DNA from: Micromonospora mirobrigensis
GTDB lineage: Bacteria; Actinomycetota; Actinomycetes; Mycobacteriales; Micromonosporaceae
NCBI RefSeq assembly: GCF_900091555.1
Contig: NZ_FMCX01000002.1
Location: 186,001 to 250,000, forward strand
Reading direction: 5' to 3'
DNA length: 64,000 nucleotides
Positions 24,776 to 33,012 of the stretch are shown here, piece after piece. Every line of letters starts with the position of its first letter. Positions within the stretch are counted from its first letter, which is position 1. The position numbers and the translations under genes were made by a program. The notes beneath the pieces were generated by a model. It did not search any database and was not told the origin of the DNA. It worked only from the letters and a program-made list of their open reading frames with translations.

Positions 24776-24781
24776 AGGCTA
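24776..24781 (-). promoter_or_regulatory. -10 element for leaderless carboxypeptidase copy 1
   Basis: TAGCCT on the minus strand lies exactly 8 nt before the ATG at 24767. The paralogous gene at 46577 has TACCCT at the identical spacing. Confidence 0.5.
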
Positions 24782-24836
24782 GCCACGCCCACCCGGACGG
24801 GTTGCCCGCTCAGCCGTTCGCGTCCGGCCGTTGCGG

Positions 24837-26840
24837 TCAGCGGGTAGCCTGCCGCCCACCCGGAGGCGGGCTGCCGGGACGCCGGGCACGCCACCGTCGC
24901 CCGCCCGCGCCGAGCACCACACCGGTCGCGACGGCCGCCAGCAGCAGCGCCGCCCGGTCCAGCACCGGTCGTAGCGGGGCCGCCGAGACGCGTACCGGCC
25001 CGGCGGTGGACGCGCCGGCCGGGACGGTCCACGGGTGGGTGTCGGTGACCGGGGGCAGGCCGTCGCGGAGCACGGTCACCCCCACCCGCCACCGGCCGGG
25101 GCTGTGGATGTCGTCCACGGTCACCACCCAACCGTCGCCGGTGCGGGTGACCGGGTGCACCGCCCGTTCCCCGTTCGGGCCGGTGAGCAGCAGCGACACA
25201 CCGGTCACCGGGCCGGGGGCCGGGCGGCGGGTGTCGTCGACGCCGACGCTGACGATATTGCGTCCCGGCCGGTTCGGTCGCAGGGCCACGGTGTCGACCA
25301 GGTCGGACATCTGGCCGGTGACCTGCGGCTCGGCGCCCGCGACGGCGGTCTGCGGGAACGCCGGCCCCCGGCCCGGACCGGCGGCGGCGAGCGCCCCGGC
25401 CAGGCCGAGCGCGACGGCGAGCAGACCGGCCTCGACGCGCAGCCCGCGGCGGGGCAGGTCGGTGCGGCGCAGCCGCCGGGCGGTCCGCGCGCCGAGCAGC
25501 ACGGCACCGACGGCCACGGCGACCTTGGCCATGAGCAGCAGCCCGTACGGGGAGCCGACCAGGGCGTCCACCGAGGCCACCTGGGGGCCGGTGAGCAGCA
25601 GGCCGGTGACGACCAGCAGGGCGAGGCAGGCCACGGCGAGGGTGGCGAAGGCGCGCAGCAGGGCGCGTACCTGCGGGCCACGGTCGGGGGCGTGCCGCAG
25701 CCGGGGCAGCAGGGCCAGGGCGGCGGCCAGCACACTGCCCGCCCAGCCGCCGGCGGCCAGCACGTGCACCCCGCCGACCAGGGCGGTCCGCCCGGGGCCG
25801 CCCATCGGGTGACCGAGCAGTGCGGTGCCGCTGGCCGCGGCGACGGCCCCGATCGCGCCGACGACCACGGTCGCGGGCATCCGGCCGCCGGTCGTCGGCG
25901 CGCCCGGTGCACGAGCGAGCCCGACAGCTGGGAGGATGCCCGGCGGGTCGTCCACGGCGGTCGGGAGGACTCCCGGAGCGTCGACCGTGGAAGGCGGGAG
26001 GAAGCCCACCGGGTCGTCGGGAGACAGGACGACGGGCGACGGGCCGTCGGCGGGTCGGCGGGCGGCGAGCAGCGCCACCACGACCAGCGCGGCCGTGCCG
26101 GCCTCGCGGAGCAGCCAACGACCGCCGGTGAGCTGCGCGGCCAGCAGCCGCCACCGGTCGCCCGCCCCGGCCAGCTGGACGGCCAGCAGCAGGGGCCCGG
26201 CGAGCAGGGCGACGATGCCCGCGTACCCGGCGACGATGAGCAACCGGCGGCGCAGCGCGACGGCCCCCGGGTCGGCGCGGCGGCGGCCGGCGGCGTGCAG
26301 CAGCGCGAGCGCGGCGCCGCCGATCAGCACCGACAGGCCGAGCAGGCCGACGGCGCGGGCGACGGTCTCCCGGGGGCCGGGGCCGACCGGACCGGCCACG
26401 CCGACGGCGGTGACCTGCCGGCCGACGCCGAAGACCAGGGTGCCCCGGGTGGTGTGCAGGTCGTCGGAGGAGAGCGTCCGCCAGGAGACGTGGTAGGTGT
26501 TCGGCGGCAGCGCGGGCAGCCCGGCGACCAGGGTGACCGGTTCCTCGCTGTCGGCGTCGTCGGCGGCGGGCGCGCCGTCGGCGTCGCGCAGCGCCAGCCC
26601 GGTCACCGCCCAGTGCCGGCCGTCCCCGTCGACCAGGCCGACCCGGGCGGCCGCGAGTTCCACGTGCTCGGTGAAGGCCAGGGTCAGCGTCTCCGGCGCC
26701 CGGTCCAGGACCGCGCCGTCGGCCGGCGCGCTGCTGGCCAGGTAGGCGTGGGCCTGCGCCGGCGCGGGCCCGGCCAGCACCGTCAGGGCGGCGACGCCGA
26801 CGGCGAGGAGCAGCCGGCCGATCCGGGGCACGCCGGTCAC
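24837..26840 (-). CDS. CopC-CopD fusion copper-handling membrane protein
   Basis: A 667-aa exported membrane protein. The start is the GTG at 26840, sharing GTGA with the upstream gene; the much longer open frame to 27584 overlaps other genes and is rejected. Signal peptide about 1-28, then a CopC beta-sandwich whose mature N terminus AHAYLASSAPADGA carries the copper-ligand His, with the second His in SSDDLHTTRGTLVFGV. A CopD domain of about eight helices follows (about 145-520, with LLGHPMGGPGR and GGVHVLAAGGWAG), then an extracellular YtkA-like module (VVTVDDIHSPGRWRV) and a final helix. It is an YcnJ-like copper importer or delivery protein, and could supply the adjacent oxidases. Confidence 0.9.
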   Translation of the reverse strand: MTGVPRIGRLLLAVGVAALTVLAGPAPAQAHAYLASSAPADGAVLDRAPETLTLAFTEHVELAAARVGLVDGDGRHWAVTGLALRDADGAPAADDADSEEPVTLVAGLPALPPNTYHVSWRTLSSDDLHTTRGTLVFGVGRQVTAVGVAGPVGPGPRETVARAVGLLGLSVLIGGAALALLHAAGRRRADPGAVALRRRLLIVAGYAGIVALLAGPLLLAVQLAGAGDRWRLLAAQLTGGRWLLREAGTAALVVVALLAARRPADGPSPVVLSPDDPVGFLPPSTVDAPGVLPTAVDDPPGILPAVGLARAPGAPTTGGRMPATVVVGAIGAVAAASGTALLGHPMGGPGRTALVGGVHVLAAGGWAGSVLAAALALLPRLRHAPDRGPQVRALLRAFATLAVACLALLVVTGLLLTGPQVASVDALVGSPYGLLLMAKVAVAVGAVLLGARTARRLRRTDLPRRGLRVEAGLLAVALGLAGALAAAGPGRGPAFPQTAVAGAEPQVTGQMSDLVDTVALRPNRPGRNIVSVGVDDTRRPAPGPVTGVSLLLTGPNGERAVHPVTRTGDGWVVTVDDIHSPGRWRVGVTVLRDGLPPVTDTHPWTVPAGASTAGPVRVSAAPLRPVLDRAALLLAAVATGVVLGAGGRRWRARRPGSPPPGGRQATR

Positions 26841-27304
26841 CGCACCGGCACGTGGGCCAGGCGGCGCTGCCCCGACGTGATCTCGATGGTGTCGCCGCGC
26901 CGCACCGCGCCGCCGTTGTTCAGGTAGAGCAGGTAGTAGCTCTGGCCGGGGCGCAGCTCGTGGCCCTGCTTCATCAGCGCCGCCCGCCAGGCAAGCTTGC
27001 CGGAGCGCTCGTTGCGCAGCCGGGGCGGATGCTTCGTGTCGTTCTGGAAGGCGGACGCCTTCTGGGTGTCCAGCACCAGGTAGCGCAGCTCCACCAGGCC
27101 GCCGTCGCCCACCACGGCCGCCTGGGTGAAGCGGACGCCCAGGGCGGCCTCCAACTGCCCGTCGTGCGGGACCGCGTAACCCGGTCGGGCGGCGGCGTAC
27201 CCGCCGAAGCGGACGATCGAGACCGCGACCAGCGCCAGCACGAGCAGCGGGAGCACCAGCCGGCCAGGGCGGGGACGGGGGATGCGGAACGGGATCGCGG
27301 CCAT
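26837..27304 (-). CDS. Small membrane-anchored extracytoplasmic protein of the copper locus
   Basis: A 155-aa protein: short basic N terminus, one signal-anchor helix (LVLPLLVLALVAVSIVRFGG), then an exported domain of about 110 residues rich in beta strands (RYLVLDTQKASAFQND, SYYLLYLNNGGAVRRGD). The ATG at 27304 follows GAGGAGG; an in-frame upstream ATG at 27355 is less likely. Its stop overlaps the CopC-CopD start, so the two are coupled. I do not recognise the family. The position suggests an accessory role in copper delivery, but no Cys/Met/His copper motif is obvious. Confidence 0.75.
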   Translation of the reverse strand: MAAIPFRIPRPRPGRLVLPLLVLALVAVSIVRFGGYAAARPGYAVPHDGQLEAALGVRFTQAAVVGDGGLVELRYLVLDTQKASAFQNDTKHPPRLRNERSGKLAWRAALMKQGHELRPGQSYYLLYLNNGGAVRRGDTIEITSGQRRLAHVPVR

Positions 27305-27327
27305 CGTCGGGCCTCCTCGGGGGGACG

Positions 27328-27355
27328 GTGGGGCCGGGCGGGAACCCGGCCCCAC
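27328..27355 (-). terminator. Hairpin after the third cupredoxin gene
   Basis: A perfect 11-bp stem (27328-27338 with 27345-27355) with a 6-nt loop begins 6 nt after the stop at 27362 on the minus strand. It may separate the oxidase genes from the small protein/CopC-CopD pair, or act as a processing site between them. Confidence 0.65.
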
Positions 27356-27361
27356 GTGGCG

Positions 27362-30319
27362 TCAGGGTGCGGTGTAGCGGGTGGAGGCGTAGTTGTCGAA
27401 GCTGAGCGAGCCGGTGGTGGCGGCGGTGCGGGCGACCAGGCCCAGGGCCGCCGCCTCCACCGGGTAGCCGCTGGTGTCGCCGGTCAGGGTGCCGACCGTG
27501 ACGGCGCCGACCTTGAGGGTGGCCGACCCCGCGGTGGCCGAGACCCAGTCCAACCGGACCGTGCCGCCGTTCGCGGCAACCCAACCGGTGTACGTCCAGC
27601 CGGCCGGCCGCAGCAGACCCAGCCGGAACTGGTTGGTGGTGCCGTTACGCCGGTACTGGACGACGGCCACCGCCGCGCCCGACGCGTTGGTCAACTGCTC
27701 CACGGTCACCACGGCGGTCTGCGGGTTGAAGGTGCCGAGGACGACGTCCGCCCTGGTGTGGACGGTGCGCTCCGCGGCGGGGGTGTCGTCGACGACGTAC
27801 CCGACGGTGCCGGCGACCAGTTGGCCGGTGCCGGACGACACCGTGCCGACCACTCGGGACCAGGCGCCGGTGCCGGTGGTGAACCCGTCGGCGAAGATGG
27901 CGTTCGGCGGCTCGACGGCGACGGTGACCGCACCGGCCGTACCCCAGTTGCCCAGCGCGTCGCGGGCGCGGACCCGCAGGGTGCGGTTGCCGGCGCCGAA
28001 CCCGTTGAGGGCGACCGTGGCGGTGACGGCCGTGCCGGCGACCGTCATCGGGTGGCCGTGGCCGACGCCGGGGTCGGCGCCCTCGTACCACTCGGCGGCG
28101 GTGACCGCGGAGGCCGCGTCGGTGGCGGTGGCGCTCAGGGTGAGCGTCGCCGCCCCGGCGGTCGGGTTCGGGGTGGCGGTGACCGCGGTGACCACCGGTC
28201 CGGTGCGGTCCAGGGTGAAGGTGACCGGGGCCAGCGGGCCCCAGTTGCCGGCGCTGTCGCGGGCGTGCACCAGCACCTGGTGGGCGCCGTCGGTCAGCCC
28301 GGTCAGCTCGGTCAGCGGCAGCAGCCCGTAGGTGTTCTCGGTGGCTCCGTTGAACGACCCGTCGAGGGCGACGAAGGTGAACCCGGTGCCGTCGGCCCCG
28401 GCCACGTCGAGGAAGCCCTCCGCCGCGCTGACCACCGAGTGCACCCCACCGGCGGTGGGGTCGGTGAACGCGGCGTTGACCCGCAGGTCGGTCGGGTCGG
28501 ACGCGGAGCCCTTGCGCCCGTCGGTGGCGGCCGGGTCGACCGCGCCGGAGAGCAGCGTCGGCACGGTCCGGTCGACGACCAGGTCGGCGGTGGCGTACGG
28601 GCCCCACAGGCCGAACGAGTCGCGGGTGTGCACCAGCACGGTGTGTCGTCCCTCGGCCAGGGCGGCGGCCACCACGGCCGGGATGCTGCCCGACTCGCCG
28701 GTGGCGGCGGCGCCCGGGTTGGCCACAATGAGCGGGGTGCCGGTGCCGTTGTCGCCGGTGGTGTCCACGAAGTACTCGGCGGCGGTGACGGTGCCGCCGA
28801 GGCCGGAGTCGTCGGCGGAGGCGGCGATCGTGATGTCCCCGGTTCCAGGTGTGGGGGTCGGGGTGAGCGTCACCCCGGTGGTGACCGCCCCGGTGACGGC
28901 CAGGTTGAGGGTGGTGCTGCCGACCACGCCCCAGTTGCCGGCGGCGTCGTGGCCGCGTACCCAGATGGTGTGCCGGCCCTGGGTGAGGGTGGTGAGCAGG
29001 TCGGCGGGGAGGGTGGCGGTGGCTCCGGTGACGGTGGGGCCGGCGCCGAAGGCGGCGCCGGTGAACGCCAGGCCGGTCCCCTCGGCGATCCGCAGGTCGT
29101 CGAGGACCGCCTCGGCCCGGTCCACCACCGAGTTGCCGTTGCGGGCGTCGGTGAAGTCGGCGGTGACCGTCACCGTGTCCCGTACGCTCGCCGGGTTCGG
29201 GGCGGCCCGCACGTTGCCGGCGGTCGGCCCGACGTGGTCGCCGCCGTCGGCGGGCGGGTTGGTGTCGAGGAAGGTCAGCATGCCGCCGAAGGCCTGCTGC
29301 GGGCTGACCCCGGTGACGGTGGTGCCGTAGCGCTGGCCGGCGTTGTTGAGCTGACCGCCGGACTCGGCGAGGGCGAAGCGCCGCCCGTCCGGGCCGGCCG
29401 GGACGGCGACCACGGCGTCGACCGCCTGCCCGGGTTGCAGCGGCACGGTCACCGCGGCCTCCGGGTAGGCGGCCGGCCGGGCGTCCTGCCCGACGATCGC
29501 CTGGTCGAGGCCGAACAGGGTCATCGGGTGCGGCTGCACCCCGGCGGCGACGTAGCGCAGCAGCACCCGCCGGCCGACGTCGGTGGCGACCACGTCGGTC
29601 TCCGGGAACGCCTTGCCGTTGATCAGCCGGTACTTCGGCGCGTAGGCGCGCAGGTCGTAGCTGAGCGGGGCGGCGTTGAACGCCGGGTCCAGCTCGGTGA
29701 GCACCAGCACCGCCTCGTCGTCGTAGACGCTGGCGGCGTCCCCGTACGCGCTGGGCCGCCCGCCGACCGCGGGGGCCCGGACCACCAGCGCCCCGACCAG
29801 GCCCATGGCGACCTGCCGGGCGCCGAGGGCGGTGTGGCCCGCCTCGTAGAGGTAGGTGCCGGGGCGGGTCGCGGTGAAGGTGTAGCCGCGGGTGCCGCCG
29901 GGTGGTGCGCCGGCGCGGTCCGGGGCGAGCCCGGTGACCGCCGGGAAGGCCAGCGACAAGGCGTCGGCGAGTCCGTTGTGCACGGTGACGGTCACCCGCT
30001 GGCCCTGGTCGACCACGAGCACCGGGCCGGGCACCGTGGCTGGTGCGGTGTCGGTGCCGGCGAACCCCCAGATCGGCACCGGAGCCGACGCGCCGGGCAG
30101 CACCACCGTGCCGGGCTTCGCCCACACGTCGCAGGTGGCCGTGCCGTCGCCGAGCCGGCAGCCGGTCTGCGGCAGCACCCCCTGCGGCGGGGCGGGGTCA
30201 CCGGCCAGGGTCGCCGCCCGCCCGGTGGGGGCCGTCGCCGGTGGGGCCGGGGCCGGACCGAACGCCAGCACCGCCGCCGCGACCCCGGCGAGCAGCCGAC
30301 GCGTACGGGTCGATCTCAT
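27362..30319 (-). CDS. Degenerate two-domain multicopper-oxidase homologue with Ig-like repeats
   Basis: A 985-aa secreted protein. The ATG at 30319 follows GGGAGGG; the signal peptide covers about 1-35. Two cupredoxin domains (about 60-390) align with those of the next two genes but lack nearly all ligands: the HWHG position reads SLAFPAVTG, the HCH position reads YLYEAGHTALG, and only HPMTLFG is left in domain 2. Four Ig-like repeats (about 400-830) each end in a motif such as RGHDAAGNWG, TRDSFGLWG or RARDALGNWG. A C-terminal module of about 165 residues resembles a lectin-like jelly roll. It is probably a structural or substrate-binding partner rather than an oxidase. It lies 20 bp after the second cupredoxin gene. 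Confidence 0.82.
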   Translation of the reverse strand: MRSTRTRRLLAGVAAAVLAFGPAPAPPATAPTGRAATLAGDPAPPQGVLPQTGCRLGDGTATCDVWAKPGTVVLPGASAPVPIWGFAGTDTAPATVPGPVLVVDQGQRVTVTVHNGLADALSLAFPAVTGLAPDRAGAPPGGTRGYTFTATRPGTYLYEAGHTALGARQVAMGLVGALVVRAPAVGGRPSAYGDAASVYDDEAVLVLTELDPAFNAAPLSYDLRAYAPKYRLINGKAFPETDVVATDVGRRVLLRYVAAGVQPHPMTLFGLDQAIVGQDARPAAYPEAAVTVPLQPGQAVDAVVAVPAGPDGRRFALAESGGQLNNAGQRYGTTVTGVSPQQAFGGMLTFLDTNPPADGGDHVGPTAGNVRAAPNPASVRDTVTVTADFTDARNGNSVVDRAEAVLDDLRIAEGTGLAFTGAAFGAGPTVTGATATLPADLLTTLTQGRHTIWVRGHDAAGNWGVVGSTTLNLAVTGAVTTGVTLTPTPTPGTGDITIAASADDSGLGGTVTAAEYFVDTTGDNGTGTPLIVANPGAAATGESGSIPAVVAAALAEGRHTVLVHTRDSFGLWGPYATADLVVDRTVPTLLSGAVDPAATDGRKGSASDPTDLRVNAAFTDPTAGGVHSVVSAAEGFLDVAGADGTGFTFVALDGSFNGATENTYGLLPLTELTGLTDGAHQVLVHARDSAGNWGPLAPVTFTLDRTGPVVTAVTATPNPTAGAATLTLSATATDAASAVTAAEWYEGADPGVGHGHPMTVAGTAVTATVALNGFGAGNRTLRVRARDALGNWGTAGAVTVAVEPPNAIFADGFTTGTGAWSRVVGTVSSGTGQLVAGTVGYVVDDTPAAERTVHTRADVVLGTFNPQTAVVTVEQLTNASGAAVAVVQYRRNGTTNQFRLGLLRPAGWTYTGWVAANGGTVRLDWVSATAGSATLKVGAVTVGTLTGDTSGYPVEAAALGLVARTAATTGSLSFDNYASTRYTAP

Positions 30320-30339
30320 CGTCGCCCTCCCCTGCCTGG

Positions 30340-31641
30340 TCACGCCGGGCACCCGGCGGGCGGGTCGATGCGGATCAGCGTCATCATCCCGCCGAAGCTC
30401 GCCCCGTAGTTGGTGGCCTGTTCCAGCGCGTGGCTGTGCGCCACGTGGTAGTACTCGCCGCACTGGTTGTTCTGCACCACGCCGGGCGGCAGCTCGCCGG
30501 GCGTCCCGCCGAGGTACGGGTTCTCCGCGAACCAGGTCTCCGGGCCGGGGCCGACGATCTGGTCCTGCAACGAGGGCAGCGGCACCGGGATCGGATTGCC
30601 CTGCGGGTCCCAGTGCTCGGCGTCCTTCCAGATCATCAGGGTGTCGACGGTCTGGCCCGGGGAGACGTCGATGAGGAAGTTGGAGAAGGACAGGTCCTGC
30701 CCCGCGGGGCCCTGCGCGGGCCGGCCGTCCCGGGCGATCAGCTGCTCGTCACTGCCGTGCGGGTGGAACGGGTAGGCCACCGATCCGGCGTTGAGATATC
30801 GGATCAGCGCCGGCTTCGGGTTGCCCACCGGGTCGTACGGCCGGATGTGGATCAACGCCCCGTACGGCTGGGCGGGCAGCCACTCGGCGTGGTTGGGGGC
30901 GATGGTGTCCGGCATGCTGCGCCCGTTGATGGTGAAGTAGCGGGCCTTGTACCTGGTGAAGTCGTACGCCCGCCTACGCTCGACGGCCAGGTGCAGGTCG
31001 GGGTCGATCTCACCGAGCAGGTAGAGGTACTCGTGGTCGGGGTCGAACGCCGAGTCGGCCCGGTCGTTCTCCCGGTCCGGGTGGCCGGCCGGGCGCACCA
31101 CGAGGGCGCCGTAGAGGCCCATCTGCACCTGCTTCTGCACGTCGGTTCCGGACTGGTAGAGGTAGGTGCCCGGCGGGCCCGCGGTGAAGGTGTAGGTGAC
31201 GGCGCCGCTGTTCGCCGCGGCCGTGGTGGTCAGCGAGGTGAGGGTGCCGGCGGCGTCGGTCTCCGGCTGGGCCGGCCGCCCGTCGGCGAGCACCTGCGCC
31301 TGGCCGGGGAAGGTGATCGAGGTGGGCTCCGGCAGGCTGTTGTGCAGCACGACGGTCACCTTCGTGCCGGAGGTGACGCAGAGCGTCGGGCCGGGCAGCT
31401 GGAACTCCCCGCCGCCGGAGGCGTAGCTCCACATGTAGATCGTGTTGCCGTCGGGCATCGCCGCGTACCCCCCGGTGGCGGTGAGGTCGAAGGCGTTGTC
31501 GGCGGCGGTCCGGCACTCCAGGCCGGCGGGCGGGCTGGCGGCCACCCGGTCCGGCCCGGGGACGACGAGCACGGCGACGACGGCCGCCGCGAGCGGCACC
31601 GCGCTCAGCCGCTTCCACCGGCCGAGGTCTGCAGGAAGCAT
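30340..31641 (-). CDS. Two-domain cupredoxin protein carrying half of a trinuclear copper site
   Basis: A 433-aa secreted protein. N-terminal signal or anchor helix at about 10-30. Domain 1 (about 50-185) has lost copper ligands (TSITFPGQ where HWHG would be, YLYQSGTDVQ where HCH would be). Domain 2 (about 205-430) retains FHPHGSD (H293, H295) and HVAHSHALEQ (H402, H404), matching two of the four HxH motifs of a T2/T3 trinuclear site, but Cys is absent, so it has no type 1 copper of its own. The other two motifs are in the preceding gene product. The start at 31641 has GGGG five nt upstream; ATG at 31653 is an alternative. It is separated from the previous gene by about 13 nt. Confidence 0.82.
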   Translation of the reverse strand: MLPADLGRWKRLSAVPLAAAVVAVLVVPGPDRVAASPPAGLECRTAADNAFDLTATGGYAAMPDGNTIYMWSYASGGGEFQLPGPTLCVTSGTKVTVVLHNSLPEPTSITFPGQAQVLADGRPAQPETDAAGTLTSLTTTAAANSGAVTYTFTAGPPGTYLYQSGTDVQKQVQMGLYGALVVRPAGHPDRENDRADSAFDPDHEYLYLLGEIDPDLHLAVERRRAYDFTRYKARYFTINGRSMPDTIAPNHAEWLPAQPYGALIHIRPYDPVGNPKPALIRYLNAGSVAYPFHPHGSDEQLIARDGRPAQGPAGQDLSFSNFLIDVSPGQTVDTLMIWKDAEHWDPQGNPIPVPLPSLQDQIVGPGPETWFAENPYLGGTPGELPPGVVQNNQCGEYYHVAHSHALEQATNYGASFGGMMTLIRIDPPAGCPA

Positions 31642-31654
31642 CGGTACCCCCATC

Positions 31655-32914
31655 TCAGGCGTTCGCCCGGGTCTGCGCCGGGAGCGTGCCGGGCGGCGAG
31701 ATCCGGATCTCGGTGAGCTGGCCGCCACGCCCGCCGCCGGCGTTGGCCAGCGACGTCAGGTCGCGGTCGTAGAGCAGGTACGTGCCGGGTTCCGGTGCGG
31801 TGAGGATGACGTCGCGGCTCTCCCCCGGTCCGATCTGCACGGTGCTGGTGACCTGGTACTCGGCGCTGCCGTCGCGGCCGCGCAGCAACGCGGCGTCCTT
31901 GCCGACCACCAGCAGGTCGACACCGTCCACGGTGAGGGTGTGGTTTCGGTAGCCGAGGTTGGCCAGCCGCAGCAGCACCCGCTCCCCCGCGTTGGCGGTG
32001 ATCAGCGACGAGATCGGCTGGTAGCGCAGCCGCCCGGCGGCCTGGCTGAGCGGATCGCCGTTGGGGGCCAGGGTGTCCGGGTAGCAGCGCCCGTTGAAGG
32101 CGAAGAAGGACGGCTTGTAGTCGGTCCAGTCGGTGGTCTGGATGTGCGCGTCCCGGTAGTGCGCCTCGGCCCACACCTCGGTGAGCATCAGCGCGAACTC
32201 CCGGTCGTAGCGGGTGGAGCCGTCGCCGTCGTTGTAGACGTAGCGCCCGGGGGGCACGTCGGCGGTGCCGGAGTTCTGGGCCGGCCGGACGTAGACGATC
32301 CCGGTCATCCCCATCTGGACGTGTTCGACGTCCTCGAAGTGGCAGTGGTACATGTACGTTCCGGCGTCGTGCGGCCGGTAGAAGTAGGTGAACTCGCGGC
32401 CGATCGGCACCGAGATGGACAGCTCGGGCACGCCGTCGAAGAGCGGGATGGCGTTGCGGAAGCCGTGCCAGTGCACGGTGTGCCCGTCGACGAGGTCGGG
32501 GCGTTGTGACAGTCCGAGATTGGTCAGCTTGATCTTGATGTCGGTCTCCTGGTCGAAGCCGAGCAGCGGGGCAGTGATCTGCGCCTTTCCCCGCTGGCCG
32601 GTCACCTCCGTCGCCGACAGGCCGGTGACGTCGCGGAAGCCGAAGACGTACAGGTCGGAGCCGGCCGGGGCGAGCGGGTCCGGCCAGAACGGGCTGATCG
32701 GTGGGGAGCCCTGCGGCATGGAGACCCAGCCGTCGGTGGCGGCCAGGTGCAGGCTGGCCGTCGGGTTCGGCACCGCCCGGGGCAGCAGGGCCGCCGGCCG
32801 GCGCGGCTGGGCGTCGGAGCCGCTCTCCGGCAGGACCGCCCAGGTGCCCAGACCGGTGAGGCCGGCCAGCAGGGCACGCCGGCTGATGCTCCCCTGCCGT
32901 ACGGGATCGGTCAC
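31655..32914 (-). CDS. Two-domain multicopper oxidase with type 1 site and half of the trinuclear site
   Basis: A 419-aa exported protein. The GTG at 32914 follows GAGGAGGAG. A twin-arginine signal (ISRRALLAGL, residues 10-19) suggests folded, possibly metal-loaded export. Domain 1 (about 55-215) carries HTVHWHG (H148, H150) and YHCHFEDVEHVQMGM (H190, C191, H192, H198, M203), supplying type 1 ligands and half of a trinuclear cluster. Domain 2 (about 235-410) keeps the cupredoxin fold pattern but only one His (RNHTLTV). It therefore needs a partner with two more HxH motifs, which the next gene provides. It is first in the three-gene cupredoxin set, preceded by two hairpins after the giant beta-helix gene. 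Confidence 0.87.
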   Translation of the reverse strand: MTDPVRQGSISRRALLAGLTGLGTWAVLPESGSDAQPRRPAALLPRAVPNPTASLHLAATDGWVSMPQGSPPISPFWPDPLAPAGSDLYVFGFRDVTGLSATEVTGQRGKAQITAPLLGFDQETDIKIKLTNLGLSQRPDLVDGHTVHWHGFRNAIPLFDGVPELSISVPIGREFTYFYRPHDAGTYMYHCHFEDVEHVQMGMTGIVYVRPAQNSGTADVPPGRYVYNDGDGSTRYDREFALMLTEVWAEAHYRDAHIQTTDWTDYKPSFFAFNGRCYPDTLAPNGDPLSQAAGRLRYQPISSLITANAGERVLLRLANLGYRNHTLTVDGVDLLVVGKDAALLRGRDGSAEYQVTSTVQIGPGESRDVILTAPEPGTYLLYDRDLTSLANAGGGRGGQLTEIRISPPGTLPAQTRANA

Positions 32915-32939
32915 GATCTCCTCCTCGATGGGTCGGGGT

Positions 32940-32999
32940 CCGGGGGCGGCCGCTGTGGGTCGACCGCCCCCGGCGTACCGGCCGGTCCTGGCCGGCCGG
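32940..32999 (-). terminator. Two tandem hairpins between the beta-helix gene and the oxidase genes
   Basis: Hairpin A pairs 32940-32949 with 32964-32973 (10 bp, 14-nt loop). Hairpin B pairs 32978-32985 with 32992-32999 (8 bp, 6-nt loop). Both lie within 75 nt after the beta-helix stop and before the oxidase GTG. They may terminate, partly terminate or stabilise the upstream transcript, giving different dosage of the giant protein and the oxidases. Confidence 0.55.
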
Positions 33000-33012
33000 G
33001 TGCCGGTACGGG

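Noticed and set aside
26841-27584. N-terminal extension of the CopC-CopD gene
   Set aside because: It overlaps the 155-aa gene and the terminator; the GTG at 26840 in a GTGA overlap restores a normal signal peptide.
27362-30319. CRISPR-like or satellite repeat from the recurring motifs in the Ig-repeat gene
   Set aside because: The periodicity (about 130 codons) is protein-level repetition within one coding frame with diverged DNA sequence.
26852-30409. A 1185-codon plus-strand open frame opposite the cupredoxin/Ig-repeat gene
   Set aside because: Same shadow pattern; repeated VAGAV-like composition mirrors the coding strand's repeats rather than a real protein.
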